Source of the DNA: a filamentous cyanobacterium CCP3 | GTDB taxonomy: Bacteria; Cyanobacteriota; Cyanobacteriia; Phormidesmidales; Phormidesmidaceae | Assembly (NCBI GenBank): GCA_003022385.1 | Contig: PYGV01000018.1 | Span: 1 to 37,887, forward strand | Reading direction: 5' to 3' | DNA: 37,887 bases | The notes under the pieces: model-generated | What the model was told of the DNA's origin: nothing | The model's database searches: none | What the model saw: the letters and a program-made list of their open reading frames with translations, nothing else | Shown here: positions 16,188 to 23,583 of the stretch, one piece after another | Layout: each line of letters starts with the position of its first letter | Position numbering within the stretch: the stretch's first letter is position 1 | Made by a program: the position numbers and the translations under genes

Positions 16188-17117
16188 TTGACAGAGCAAA
16201 TTTCAACGCTACGTCTGAGCCGATTATTGTTGCGTTTTATTAAAACTACTCCTATGGAGCTGTCCCCGCTAGAACTAAAGTTTTTGTTGCGATTGTTGGA
16301 GCATTCTCCTGACTATCGCACCCAAATTGGCAAAATTAAACTGGAATCTAAAACTCCGACATCAGAGCGCAATCGTATCTGTAAGAGTCTCTGTAGCAGA
16401 GGGTTGGTCGAGTATACCGATGAAGTTCAGCGGTATCAGACAACGGCTGCTGGAAAAACATTGTTAAAGTCGGATGCCGATACGTTGCCTGTATCCGTTT
16501 CCCCAAATGAGTTAGCGCTACTAAAAGTGGCGACAACCAAAGCTGTCACGCCAGGTACAGCTAACAAAGTTCCAGCAGGCGATCGCCAACAATTGCTTAA
16601 TCAGCTTAAAGAGCGAGGGCTGATTACCGTTAGTAAGAGTCAAATTAAGGATGTGTGGTTGACGTCACAGGGTATCCATTATCTGTTGAATGATTGTACT
16701 CCCACCAGCTCTAGTGCCAAGCTGTCATTCTCAATGTTGGGTAACTATCTCACCTTTCTACGCCACTCCTTGGGGCAAGAGAGTGTAGCAGTCGGTACTT
16801 CCCAAGAATTATCTAATACGCAATCAGCATCTACAAAGGATTCTAACCTGACACCAGATGCAGTTCTAGATGTTATCCGCCAGCTCGATCAGCAGCTAGA
16901 TACCGACAACTTCTTACCCATTTTTCATCTCCGGCAGAAGCTACAGCCCCCCCTCAGCAGGGAAGCTTTAGATCGGGTGCTGTACGATCTACAGAGCCGA
17001 GACTTGATTGAACTTAGCACCTTGCAAGATGTATCTAACTACAGCGAGGCAGAGGTTGCTGCTGGGATTCCTCAAAATACGGGTGGAGCTTGGTTTTACA
17101 TCAGCTTTAACGAGTGA
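16188..17117 (+). CDS. multi-winged-helix protein, first gene of the nuclease/FtsK operon
   Basis: The start is set at a TTG because a TAG lies in frame at 16155 and there is no ATG before residue 23; AGGG is 7 nt upstream. The 309-residue product has three stretches with the winged-helix rhythm of helix, recognition helix, GLV/GLI turn and two strands: about 24-92 (CSRGLVEYTDE... TTAAGKTLL), 103-170 (LKERGLITVS... LTSQGIHYLL) and 226-305 (LQSRDLIELS... AWFYISF). No catalytic motif is visible. Such a protein could be the operon's repressor or a DNA- or partner-binding subunit of the complex. It ends 24 bp before the ATPase gene. Base use is visibly richer in A+T than in the flanking core genes. 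I know no named family for it. Confidence 0.7.
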   Translation: MTEQISTLRLSRLLLRFIKTTPMELSPLELKFLLRLLEHSPDYRTQIGKIKLESKTPTSERNRICKSLCSRGLVEYTDEVQRYQTTAAGKTLLKSDADTLPVSVSPNELALLKVATTKAVTPGTANKVPAGDRQQLLNQLKERGLITVSKSQIKDVWLTSQGIHYLLNDCTPTSSSAKLSFSMLGNYLTFLRHSLGQESVAVGTSQELSNTQSASTKDSNLTPDAVLDVIRQLDQQLDTDNFLPIFHLRQKLQPPLSREALDRVLYDLQSRDLIELSTLQDVSNYSEAEVAAGIPQNTGGAWFYISFNE

Positions 17118-17141
17118 AATTTACAGAGACGGTAAAGACTA

Positions 17142-19169
17142 GTGACTTCGCTCCAACATCTCATCCAACACAATCTTAATCCTTTTGATCAGAATACATT
17201 CAGGCCAGGGAACTTCTGGCAAGAGAATCCTGATATCGCTTTAGAAGTCGAGAGTATACATGCGCCAATCCTGAAAATAATTGACCAAGTAGTCACCCAG
17301 ATCGGGAAGGATCATGCAACCCGTACCTTCTTGCTCACCGGGGATAGAGGTGCGGGTAAAAGCTATTTACTGGGGCGACTAAAGCGGCAGCTCAACAATA
17401 AGGCTTTTTTTGCCTATATTGGCCCGTGGCCTGATAGTAGTTATCTCTGGCGACACACGCTACGCAATACCATCGATAGCCTGATTTACGTACCTGAGGG
17501 AGAATCGGAATCGCAGCTTTTGCTTTGGCTCAAGGGGCTAGCTAGCCTTCAAAAGCAGAGCTTTGCTAAATGGGTACTTGGGGAGCGGGGAAACTTTATC
17601 CAAAACTTACAGGCCAGTCATCCAGTAGGTATTTATAACGGAAAAGAGTTCTTTGGCGTACTTTACGACTTAGCAACCAACCCCGATTTGCGAACCTTAG
17701 CCTATGCCTGGCTGAAGGGCGATAATTTAGATAAAGATGACCTTAAAGCCCTACGGGTCAAACAGCCGATCGATTCTGAGGATGCTGCCCAAAAGCTATT
17801 GAATAACATTGGCCGCATTGCTAACTCCACACAGCCGATTGTGCTTTGTTTTGACAATCTGGATAGCATTCCTCAATCATCGAATGGCAAACCAGACCTA
17901 CAAAGTCTTTTTAACCTGAACTCTACTATTCACAACGAGAAGTTACGCAATTTTTTGGTTCTTATCAGCCTTGTTAATGGTACCTGGCGAGAAAGTCATA
18001 AGGTCATTCAACCGGCGGATTTAGATCGCATTAATCAAACTCTTCAACTTAAACCTATCAACTTGGAGCAAGCGGCAGCCCTCTGGGCAATGCACATGGC
18101 TCCGCTACATAAGCAGGCCAAACCTAAGCCAAACACCACTATTGAGCCTCTTTCTCATGCTTTGTTGGAGCAAAATTTTCCTGGGAAAAGAACCTTTCCC
18201 CGTAATACGTTAGATTTAGGTCGAAAGCTCATTGCTTATTACAAACATCATGGCAAGATGCCAGACATCGAAGCATCTGGTGAAGTTAGTACAACCAAAA
18301 CAAGTTTTGATGAAACACTTGCAACTTCCGGCAAGTCCATCAACAGGTTACCTGCCAACTTCAAGCTGATTTGGGATAAAGAGTTTCAATCAGCCCAACA
18401 GCGGGTGATGCGGATTGGTCAGTTCACCTCGCCTGAGCTGATCTGGCGGCTGCGACAGGTGCTAGAGGCGCTGGAGGTACCTCAGGTCACGACTCAACTG
18501 TTAAAGGGTACCTACGCCTCCTACTCGCTGTCTCATCAGCAGCAACAGATGTATACGGGCGTCGTGTGGAATGAAGATCCCAACATGACAACCTTTTACC
18601 ATGTCATGAATGCTTGTAAGAAGGTAGTGGATAAGAATGCCTGCGATCGCTTATACCTGATCCGAGCCGGAAGCGTAGGGCAGGGAAAGACCAAGGGCAA
18701 TCAAATCTATCGGCAGGTTTTTAACGGCAAAGCCCCCTACGCCCATTTCAAGCCTGATTTGCTTTCGGTACAGTACTTAGAGGCCTATCATCAGTTAGCC
18801 AGTGCGGCTCGTGGTGGGGAACTGGTGGTAGGCAACCAAACGCCCCATCTCAAAGACTTGCAGGCACTGGTACGAGAGGCAAAAGTGCTAGAACAGTGCC
18901 CCTTGTTGAAAGACTTACAGATTGTGTCTGGAGGCACAAAACCACCGCAGCCGGATCAAGCTGTGGCAGACTACATAATTAACCTGATGGCTACCCAGTC
19001 CTTTATTGGGTTGATGGTACTGATTGAGAATACTCAACAGCAATTCTCCAGTTTTGGCGAGCAGGAGATCGATCGGGTGATTCAAACCCTCTGTGAGGAA
19101 AAGCGGCTGCAAGTGTTAGATCCCCACGCCAGTCGTCAAGGGCAGTTAATTTGCTATGTGCCTCAATGA
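17142..19169 (+). CDS. AAA-type P-loop ATPase of the nuclease/FtsK operon
   Basis: The frame opens at a GTG, 24 bp after the preceding gene (675 residues). An N-terminal NPFDQNTFRPGNFW segment leads into Walker A GDRGAGKS (residues 67-74, Lys73); Walker B is VLCFDNLD with Asp238. The layout resembles ORC/STAND-like AAA ATPases such as the large P-loop proteins of some phage-defence systems, but I cannot place it in a named one. The second half (about 400-600) has a distinct conserved-looking domain (LYLIRAGSVGQGKTKGNQIY... ARGGELVVGNQTPH) that I do not recognise, and the last 70 residues look like a winged helix. It probably uses ATP to load or switch the next protein. Its TGA overlaps the ATG of that gene, implying translational coupling and fixed stoichiometry. 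Confidence 0.75.
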   Translation: MTSLQHLIQHNLNPFDQNTFRPGNFWQENPDIALEVESIHAPILKIIDQVVTQIGKDHATRTFLLTGDRGAGKSYLLGRLKRQLNNKAFFAYIGPWPDSSYLWRHTLRNTIDSLIYVPEGESESQLLLWLKGLASLQKQSFAKWVLGERGNFIQNLQASHPVGIYNGKEFFGVLYDLATNPDLRTLAYAWLKGDNLDKDDLKALRVKQPIDSEDAAQKLLNNIGRIANSTQPIVLCFDNLDSIPQSSNGKPDLQSLFNLNSTIHNEKLRNFLVLISLVNGTWRESHKVIQPADLDRINQTLQLKPINLEQAAALWAMHMAPLHKQAKPKPNTTIEPLSHALLEQNFPGKRTFPRNTLDLGRKLIAYYKHHGKMPDIEASGEVSTTKTSFDETLATSGKSINRLPANFKLIWDKEFQSAQQRVMRIGQFTSPELIWRLRQVLEALEVPQVTTQLLKGTYASYSLSHQQQQMYTGVVWNEDPNMTTFYHVMNACKKVVDKNACDRLYLIRAGSVGQGKTKGNQIYRQVFNGKAPYAHFKPDLLSVQYLEAYHQLASAARGGELVVGNQTPHLKDLQALVREAKVLEQCPLLKDLQIVSGGTKPPQPDQAVADYIINLMATQSFIGLMVLIENTQQQFSSFGEQEIDRVIQTLCEEKRLQVLDPHASRQGQLICYVPQ

Positions 19170-21217
19170 CTTCTTCCCTCAGCGTTAGTAAAGTTCGAAT
19201 TGCCTTTGAATGCCCTCGTTTACTCTATCTGGGGCATCACTTTGGCGGCATGACCATGTTTCTGCCCGCTGAGAAAGCATTGGGTATTGGTACTGCCTTT
19301 CACCAGCTCTCAGACCAATTTGTGCGCCAGCTGCGCACAGAGCCAGAGTTCCAACTTATGTTGATGCCTGAGTCTGAATCGTTGGAAGCTGATGCGATCG
19401 CGCAAGCGTTTCAACAGCGGCTCTACCAGTCCATCTTTTTCCCCTATCTACAGCAGGCCATCGCCGAAAAGCCAGAGAAAGCCCAGGCTTTACATCAACT
19501 TTGGCAAGGTCTCAAAGGGCTAATTCAGCGTTGGGCAGAACTGCTGGTGAGTAATCGGCGATTTTGCAAGGCTGATGAGGTGATGCAAAAAACCTTTTTA
19601 GCCCAGGAACTCAGTGTCAAACACGAATTTACCCTGCCCGATGGCAGTCACCAGTTAGTGCAGGGGCGATTTGATAGCTTGGTGTACGACTTTACTCACC
19701 ACCGTCTTTGTGTGGTGGAGTACAAGACCTATCAGTCTCCAGACCCTTCGGCTCAGCTAGCCCAGGTGGCCCTCTACAGCTATATGCTGCGGGAGAAAAT
19801 TGGTGTCCCAATCGATTCTGCCGTCTATAGCGTGCTGCCCGACTGGCAAGAGCAGGTTTATTCCTGGGCGCAGCTAGAAGACACAGTACATCAGCTCATT
19901 CCCCAAAAGCTACTACAAATTCGCGACTGGTTAGCATGGCAGCCAGACCAGGGGGAGCCACCGCCTGCGGCACTACAACTGGCTCTGTGTGACATGTGCC
20001 CCCAACGCAAGAAGTGCCAGACCTATTTTGACTCAAAGTCTACTTCGACATCGGTGACCTTAACAGATCAGAAACCAGCGCGGCCTGATGAGCAGGAAAC
20101 CAGTGAGAGTCCCAAACAATTCACAGCACCTACCCAAACAACGAACCATACAAGCCAGCCTTTAACACCCCCCAACACGCCTTCCTCGGAAGTAGAGACA
20201 ATTGCGAACCATCTTGTGCGTACCCTGGAATCTTTTGGGGTCGGGGTTGATTTACAAGGAATTGCTCTAGCACCTGCCTTTCTGCGGGTGAAATTAAAGC
20301 CTCAGCTAGGGGTAAAAGTGAACTCTATACTGCGGCTTACCGACGATTTGCGGGTGCAGTTGGGGCTAACGGCCCCGCCGATGATTGCTCCCCAGGCTGG
20401 TTACGTTAGCGTCGATTTGCCTCGTCCAGATAGGCAATCGGCTCTGTTTAACCAGTATATTCAGCCCCAGACTTTGCCACCGACGACTCCGGTAAAGATT
20501 GCCATTGGCGTTAACCTGGAAGGTGATCTGGTCGAAGCAGATCTGTCTGATCCTAATACCTGCCATTTTTTGGTGGGTGGCACAACGGGTAGTGGTAAAA
20601 GCGAATTTTTGCGATCGCTCCTGCTTAGCTTACTAAAGCGTCATTCTCCAGAACACCTACAAATCACCCTGGTAGATCCCAAGCGAGTTACCTTTCCCGA
20701 ATTTGAAGATATTCCCTGGCTGCTACAGCCAGTTGTCAAAGATACTGAAGGGGCGATCGCCCTGATGAATTCCTTAATGGATGAAATGGATCAGCGCTAT
20801 TGCCGTTTTGAAAAAAGCCGCTGTGCTGACCTCACTCGCTACAACCAGCAAGCGAATAGTCCCTTGCCTCGAATTGTATGCATATTTGACGAATACGCTG
20901 ACTTCATGGCGGAAAAAGAAAGTCGCTCAGCCATTGAGCAAAGTATTAAACGACTAGGCGCAATGGCTCGTGCCGCCGGTATTCATCTCATCATCGCTAC
21001 CCAACGCCCGGATGCTCAAGTTGTCACGCCATTGATTCGCTCCAACTTGCCGGGTCGAGTAGCGCTAAAAACAGCCAGTGAGGCAGATTCTTCAATTATC
21101 TTGGGGGGTAAGCAGGGAGAAGCTGTCAACCTGCTAGGTAAGGGCGATTTGCTTTATTTAGGCGGCGGTCAATTGTTGCGATTACAGAGCCTTTTTGCTC
21201 CAGAAATAAACCTATAG
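19166..21217 (+). CDS. Cas4-like FeS nuclease fused to FtsK/SpoIIIE DNA translocase
   Basis: The ATG at 19166 overlaps the previous stop (ATGA). Residues 1-290 form a PD-(D/E)XK nuclease of the Cas4/AddB type: Cys16 in FECPRLLYLG, GTAFH, Asp170 in GRFDSLVYD, E185-x-K187 in VVEYKTY, Gln200 in QVALY, then C275-x2-C278-x5-C284. The four Cys positions match the family's iron-sulfur cluster. After a Thr/Pro/Ser-rich linker (about 290-345) comes an FtsK beta-like region (GVKVNSILRLTDDLRVQLG), then the RecA-like motor: GTTGSGKS with Lys478, LVDPKR, Walker B IFDEYAD (Asp575, Glu576), ATQRPDAQVVTPLIRSNLPG and LLGKGDLLYL. The FtsK gamma domain and membrane helices are absent, so this is a soluble motor-nuclease of 683 residues. 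It is expected to move along or remodel duplex DNA and cut it. Confidence 0.9.
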   Translation: MTSSLSVSKVRIAFECPRLLYLGHHFGGMTMFLPAEKALGIGTAFHQLSDQFVRQLRTEPEFQLMLMPESESLEADAIAQAFQQRLYQSIFFPYLQQAIAEKPEKAQALHQLWQGLKGLIQRWAELLVSNRRFCKADEVMQKTFLAQELSVKHEFTLPDGSHQLVQGRFDSLVYDFTHHRLCVVEYKTYQSPDPSAQLAQVALYSYMLREKIGVPIDSAVYSVLPDWQEQVYSWAQLEDTVHQLIPQKLLQIRDWLAWQPDQGEPPPAALQLALCDMCPQRKKCQTYFDSKSTSTSVTLTDQKPARPDEQETSESPKQFTAPTQTTNHTSQPLTPPNTPSSEVETIANHLVRTLESFGVGVDLQGIALAPAFLRVKLKPQLGVKVNSILRLTDDLRVQLGLTAPPMIAPQAGYVSVDLPRPDRQSALFNQYIQPQTLPPTTPVKIAIGVNLEGDLVEADLSDPNTCHFLVGGTTGSGKSEFLRSLLLSLLKRHSPEHLQITLVDPKRVTFPEFEDIPWLLQPVVKDTEGAIALMNSLMDEMDQRYCRFEKSRCADLTRYNQQANSPLPRIVCIFDEYADFMAEKESRSAIEQSIKRLGAMARAAGIHLIIATQRPDAQVVTPLIRSNLPGRVALKTASEADSSIILGGKQGEAVNLLGKGDLLYLGGGQLLRLQSLFAPEINL

Positions 21218-21330
21218 ACAGGCATTTTTTTGTCGTTAGCATAGTTTGGGTAAGGGATCTCTGTAGATAGCAATAGGGTAGAGCATTAAGTAATAGGGTT
21301 AAATTTCACCAAACTGCTCCTTCATCGTCA

Positions 21331-21415
21331 CATACCCCAGACGCTTCAACGTCATCTTTGCGGGAGCGCAAGCGCCAGGGGTGGCGTTCCTACGCAGAGC
21401 ACGGGAACGATGCTG
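21331..21415 (+). repeat. REP-like element, right copy
   Basis: Shares with 15916-16001, in order and orientation, CAT-CCCAGACG, CGTCATC, a GCGCCA-GGG-GGCGTTCC-ACGC core and GGGAACGATGCTG. The long terminal stem of the left copy is degraded here. The spacer 21218-21330 is AT-rich with nothing recognised. Confidence 0.6.
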
Positions 21416-21493
21416 TGCAGCCGCAGCATTAAACCTGATTTATCGATGGGCAGCGATTTTGAAAATTTCTAAGCCTGTTGATTTAATCCTGTT

Positions 21494-21907
21494 CTACATG
21501 CCTCTAAATGGATTGATAATAGTGAGCATATTGTCTACTTTTTGACCGTCTTGCAGGTCTTCGCTGTAGAGGCGATCACACCCCACCTCAAGCGCACTGG
21601 CAATCATCAAACTATCAAAATAGCTATATTGATAACGTTGGGCAATATCTAAAGCTTTGCGAATAGTGCCTAACGAAACAACGGCTAATTGTGACTGCTG
21701 GTTCAATTCGCCAACAACGGCACCAATTTGGGAATAGTCTAACGAGAACTTGCGCCTTAGGGTGTTGACGGTTTCATTCAAAACCTGTGTGCTAATCCAT
21801 GATTGGTCAGCTTGAGCGCATTCACGGGCCGCTTGCTGTTTCTCTGGCTCATCTTGAGAATAACAATAGATGACAACATTAGTATCGAGAAATACCTTAG
21901 CGCTCAT
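21494..21907 (-). CDS. vapC: PIN-domain toxin, VapC-like
   Basis: A 137-residue PIN-domain protein if started at the ATG at 21907; an ATG nine bases upstream is possible. The acidic active site is complete: Asp in FLDTNVVIYCYS, Glu in VLNETVNTL, Asp in YFDSLMIASA and Asp in YSEDLQDG. VapC toxins are metal-dependent ribonucleases, usually cutting tRNA or rRNA to arrest growth. The gene overlaps the end of the upstream small gene by 11 bp, the classical antitoxin-toxin arrangement. It lies about 280 bp from the nuclease/FtsK operon on the opposite strand, in the same A+T-richer region. Confidence 0.88.
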   Translation of the reverse strand: MSAKVFLDTNVVIYCYSQDEPEKQQAARECAQADQSWISTQVLNETVNTLRRKFSLDYSQIGAVVGELNQQSQLAVVSLGTIRKALDIAQRYQYSYFDSLMIASALEVGCDRLYSEDLQDGQKVDNMLTIINPFRGM

Positions 21908-22103
21908 TCGCCTCATCTCGGTTAAATTTAAAGCCTTTAGTTTCTAGAGATATGGCCTGAAACCTGTCAATGTTAGGATTCGCCCGCACAGATAAACTGG
22001 CTGAAGCACGCTGACGAATGAATTCAGCAAACACTAAAACTAAGTTGGCCTCTTCTTCAGGTAGCGTTTTTACGAGTTCATAAATGCTCTCTGCTGTGCT
22101 CAT
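21897..22103 (-). CDS. antitoxin of the VapBC-type pair
   Basis: The ATG at 22103 is preferred (AGGTGAGG just upstream) over a GTG at 22112. The 68-residue product starts MSTAESIYELVKTLPEEEAN, a helical pattern seen in DUF2281-like and other small cyanobacterial antitoxins, and ends in a charged tail (NRDEANER) that could wrap the toxin. No AbrB or ribbon-helix-helix signature is obvious. Its stop overlaps the toxin start, so the assignment rests mainly on position and size. Confidence 0.75.
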   Translation of the reverse strand: MSTAESIYELVKTLPEEEANLVLVFAEFIRQRASASLSVRANPNIDRFQAISLETKGFKFNRDEANER

Positions 22104-22171
22104 TAACCTCACCTATTTAAATGAGTTTTTGATTCATCTTCATCTGCATAAGAATCGCTATGGCTATTTTC

Positions 22172-22417
22172 TTAGTCATCAGGCAATGTCAAAATCTCAT
22201 CCTGAATCAGATCTGGTAAATCTTCAGTGTGAACGTGGAGATGAGAAATGGAACCCGTGAGTTCAGCCAGAATGTCTCCTTTTTGCTCGTCTGTCAGGTT
22301 GGCTAGCTTCAACTGGCTTAGCAAAAAGACAACTTTTTCACACTCTTCTCCCAACTCTGACAACAGGGTTGATAGGGTTGAATTACCTTGTAAAGGTTGC
22401 TGAATATTTGAAATCAT
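22172..22417 (-). CDS. small acidic protein of unknown function
   Basis: An 81-residue frame with a near-ideal ribosome site (AAGGAGG, 4 nt before the ATG). The product is acidic and largely helical, with a Leu/Glu-rich middle (STLLSELGEECEKVVFLLSQ) and the ending DEILTLPDD. It is 68 bp upstream of the antitoxin on the same strand and might be co-transcribed with it. I do not recognise a family. The strong ribosome site and residue composition make it likely to be real. Confidence 0.6.
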   Translation of the reverse strand: MISNIQQPLQGNSTLSTLLSELGEECEKVVFLLSQLKLANLTDEQKGDILAELTGSISHLHVHTEDLPDLIQDEILTLPDD

Positions 22418-22467
22418 TTTCCTCCTTATTTCCGTTTTATACCGAGCGGCTAACCAGCCTTAATCAA

Positions 22468-22628
22468 CCGTAGGGTGCATTCGCGGCCAAAACATGAATT
22501 TTTGTAGAAGCTAGCTCTCCCTTTTGACCGCAATGCACCGCTTACTCATTGAGAGTTTTCCAACACACAAGTTGTGGTGCATTGCTTCGCGTTGGCGGAG
22601 CCTCGCCTTGGCGTTATGCACCCTACGG
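22468..22628. mobile_element. MITE-like element with 13-bp perfect terminal inverted repeats
   Basis: CCGTAGGGTGCAT (22468-22480) and ATGCACCCTACGG (22616-22628) are perfect inverses about 160 bp apart. Internal GCAATGCACC and GGTGCATTGC form a second dyad. No protein is encoded. Elements with GTAGGGTGC ends are, from memory, common in cyanobacterial genomes. Confidence 0.65.
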
Positions 22629-22633
22629 GTTTG

Positions 22634-23242
22634 CTAGCGTGGCATAACATTATCTAGCCGTAGCGCTAGCTGGGGCAACAATGGCGAATTAATTGCTTCA
22701 CCCAGTCGATACTGCTGCTGTTGATAGTCTTCGCCCACCAGCCGACACACCGTAAATGTAGGCTGCTTGGGGCTGCCAATAAACACCCGCCCACCTAAAC
22801 CCCGGTAGTCCACAATCCAATATTCTGGAATGCCAAACAGAGCATACTCTTCTACCTTGCGGGCATAGTCCGTTTCCCAGTTAGTGCTCACTACTTCCAC
22901 CACCAGCTTTACCGAACTGCCCAGGGTAATCACAGGTTCTCGTTCCCACAGCGGCTCATGCACCAGGGCTGGTTCGTCAAGCACCACCACATCCGGGCGG
23001 CGAGCCGTCGCAATATCGGCAAACGGGCGCAGCAAACAGGTGCGCGGAATAATCCACGGATGGCCCTGGCGATCGATTTCAATGCTGAGCTGGCTGGCGA
23101 TTTTTCCGGCAGTTGCTTCGTGCAGGCCGGAAGGTTCCAGGTCTATTAACTCTCCAACGGCCAGTTCGTAGTGGGGGTTATCGCCATAGCGGGTCAAAAA
23201 TTCGTCAACGCCAAGTACCAGCGACGATGAGGTCTGAGTCAT
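22634..23242 (-). CDS. Uma2 family endonuclease (DUF820)
   Basis: The ATG at 23242, with GGGAG upstream, starts a 202-residue protein; the frame is open a little further. The PD-(D/E)XK core of Uma2 is intact: RRPDVVVLD, then LVVEVVS followed by the K-x-EEYALFGIPEYWIVDY block. The family is hugely expanded in cyanobacteria; many members are thought to be nucleases spread by mobile elements, but physiological roles are unknown. The MITE-like repeat lies directly after its stop, so the 3' end may have been shaped by that insertion, though the C-terminus looks complete. Confidence 0.9.
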   Translation of the reverse strand: MTQTSSSLVLGVDEFLTRYGDNPHYELAVGELIDLEPSGLHEATAGKIASQLSIEIDRQGHPWIIPRTCLLRPFADIATARRPDVVVLDEPALVHEPLWEREPVITLGSSVKLVVEVVSTNWETDYARKVEEYALFGIPEYWIVDYRGLGGRVFIGSPKQPTFTVCRLVGEDYQQQQYRLGEAINSPLLPQLALRLDNVMPR

Positions 23243-23415
23243 AGAAAAGACTCCCAGAGCTAAGCAGTCATAGAACAATAGTAAAGAATTCGGGAAAGCT
23301 CGACAGTCATTTTGGCAGGTAGCGATTTTGACTTGATTTGGCGGTCTGAATGCGGTACGTTACTGAGCTATGGCTGTGTGCGAGCAGCCTGAGCTTCCCA
23401 AAAATTTGGTCAAAC

Positions 23416-23450
23416 GCCGCTGGAAGGTGCTTGCAACACCAACCAGCGGC
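23416..23450 (+). promoter_or_regulatory. long hairpin in the leader of the 95-residue protein gene
   Basis: GCCGCTGG (23416-23423) pairs with CCAGCGGC (23443-23450), and GGTG with CACC inside, separated by a symmetric AA/AA internal loop; the apical loop is 7 nt. There is no T-tract after it. It is the first of two strong hairpins in the 341-bp spacer 23243-23583. Confidence 0.5.
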
Positions 23451-23501
23451 TAACCCCGTCGACTGTCTTACCCAGTCTCGGAGGCTAAGGTTGATCATAC
23501 C

Positions 23502-23547
23502 TGGCCGCCCTGAACTGCACATGTCTGGGGCGGCCAAGTTTTTGGGT
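23502..23547 (+). terminator. terminator or attenuator upstream of the 95-residue protein gene
   Basis: TGGCCGCCC (23502-23510) pairs perfectly with GGGCGGCCA (23528-23536), followed by AGTTTTTGGGTTTCTT. The gene begins at 23584, 40-80 nt later, so this could terminate a small leader RNA or act as an attenuator. Confidence 0.5.
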
Positions 23548-23583
23548 TTCTTCCCCGTCGTTTCACCGGAAAGGAACCCGAAT

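Noticed and set aside
16188-21217. Assignment to DptFGH, BREX or Wadjet
   Set aside because: Gene number, sizes and domains do not fit: no DNA-modification genes, no PglZ or methylase, no SMC or Toprim.
16188-21217. Prophage or conjugative element
   Set aside because: No integrase, relaxase, structural phage gene or tRNA attachment site visible.
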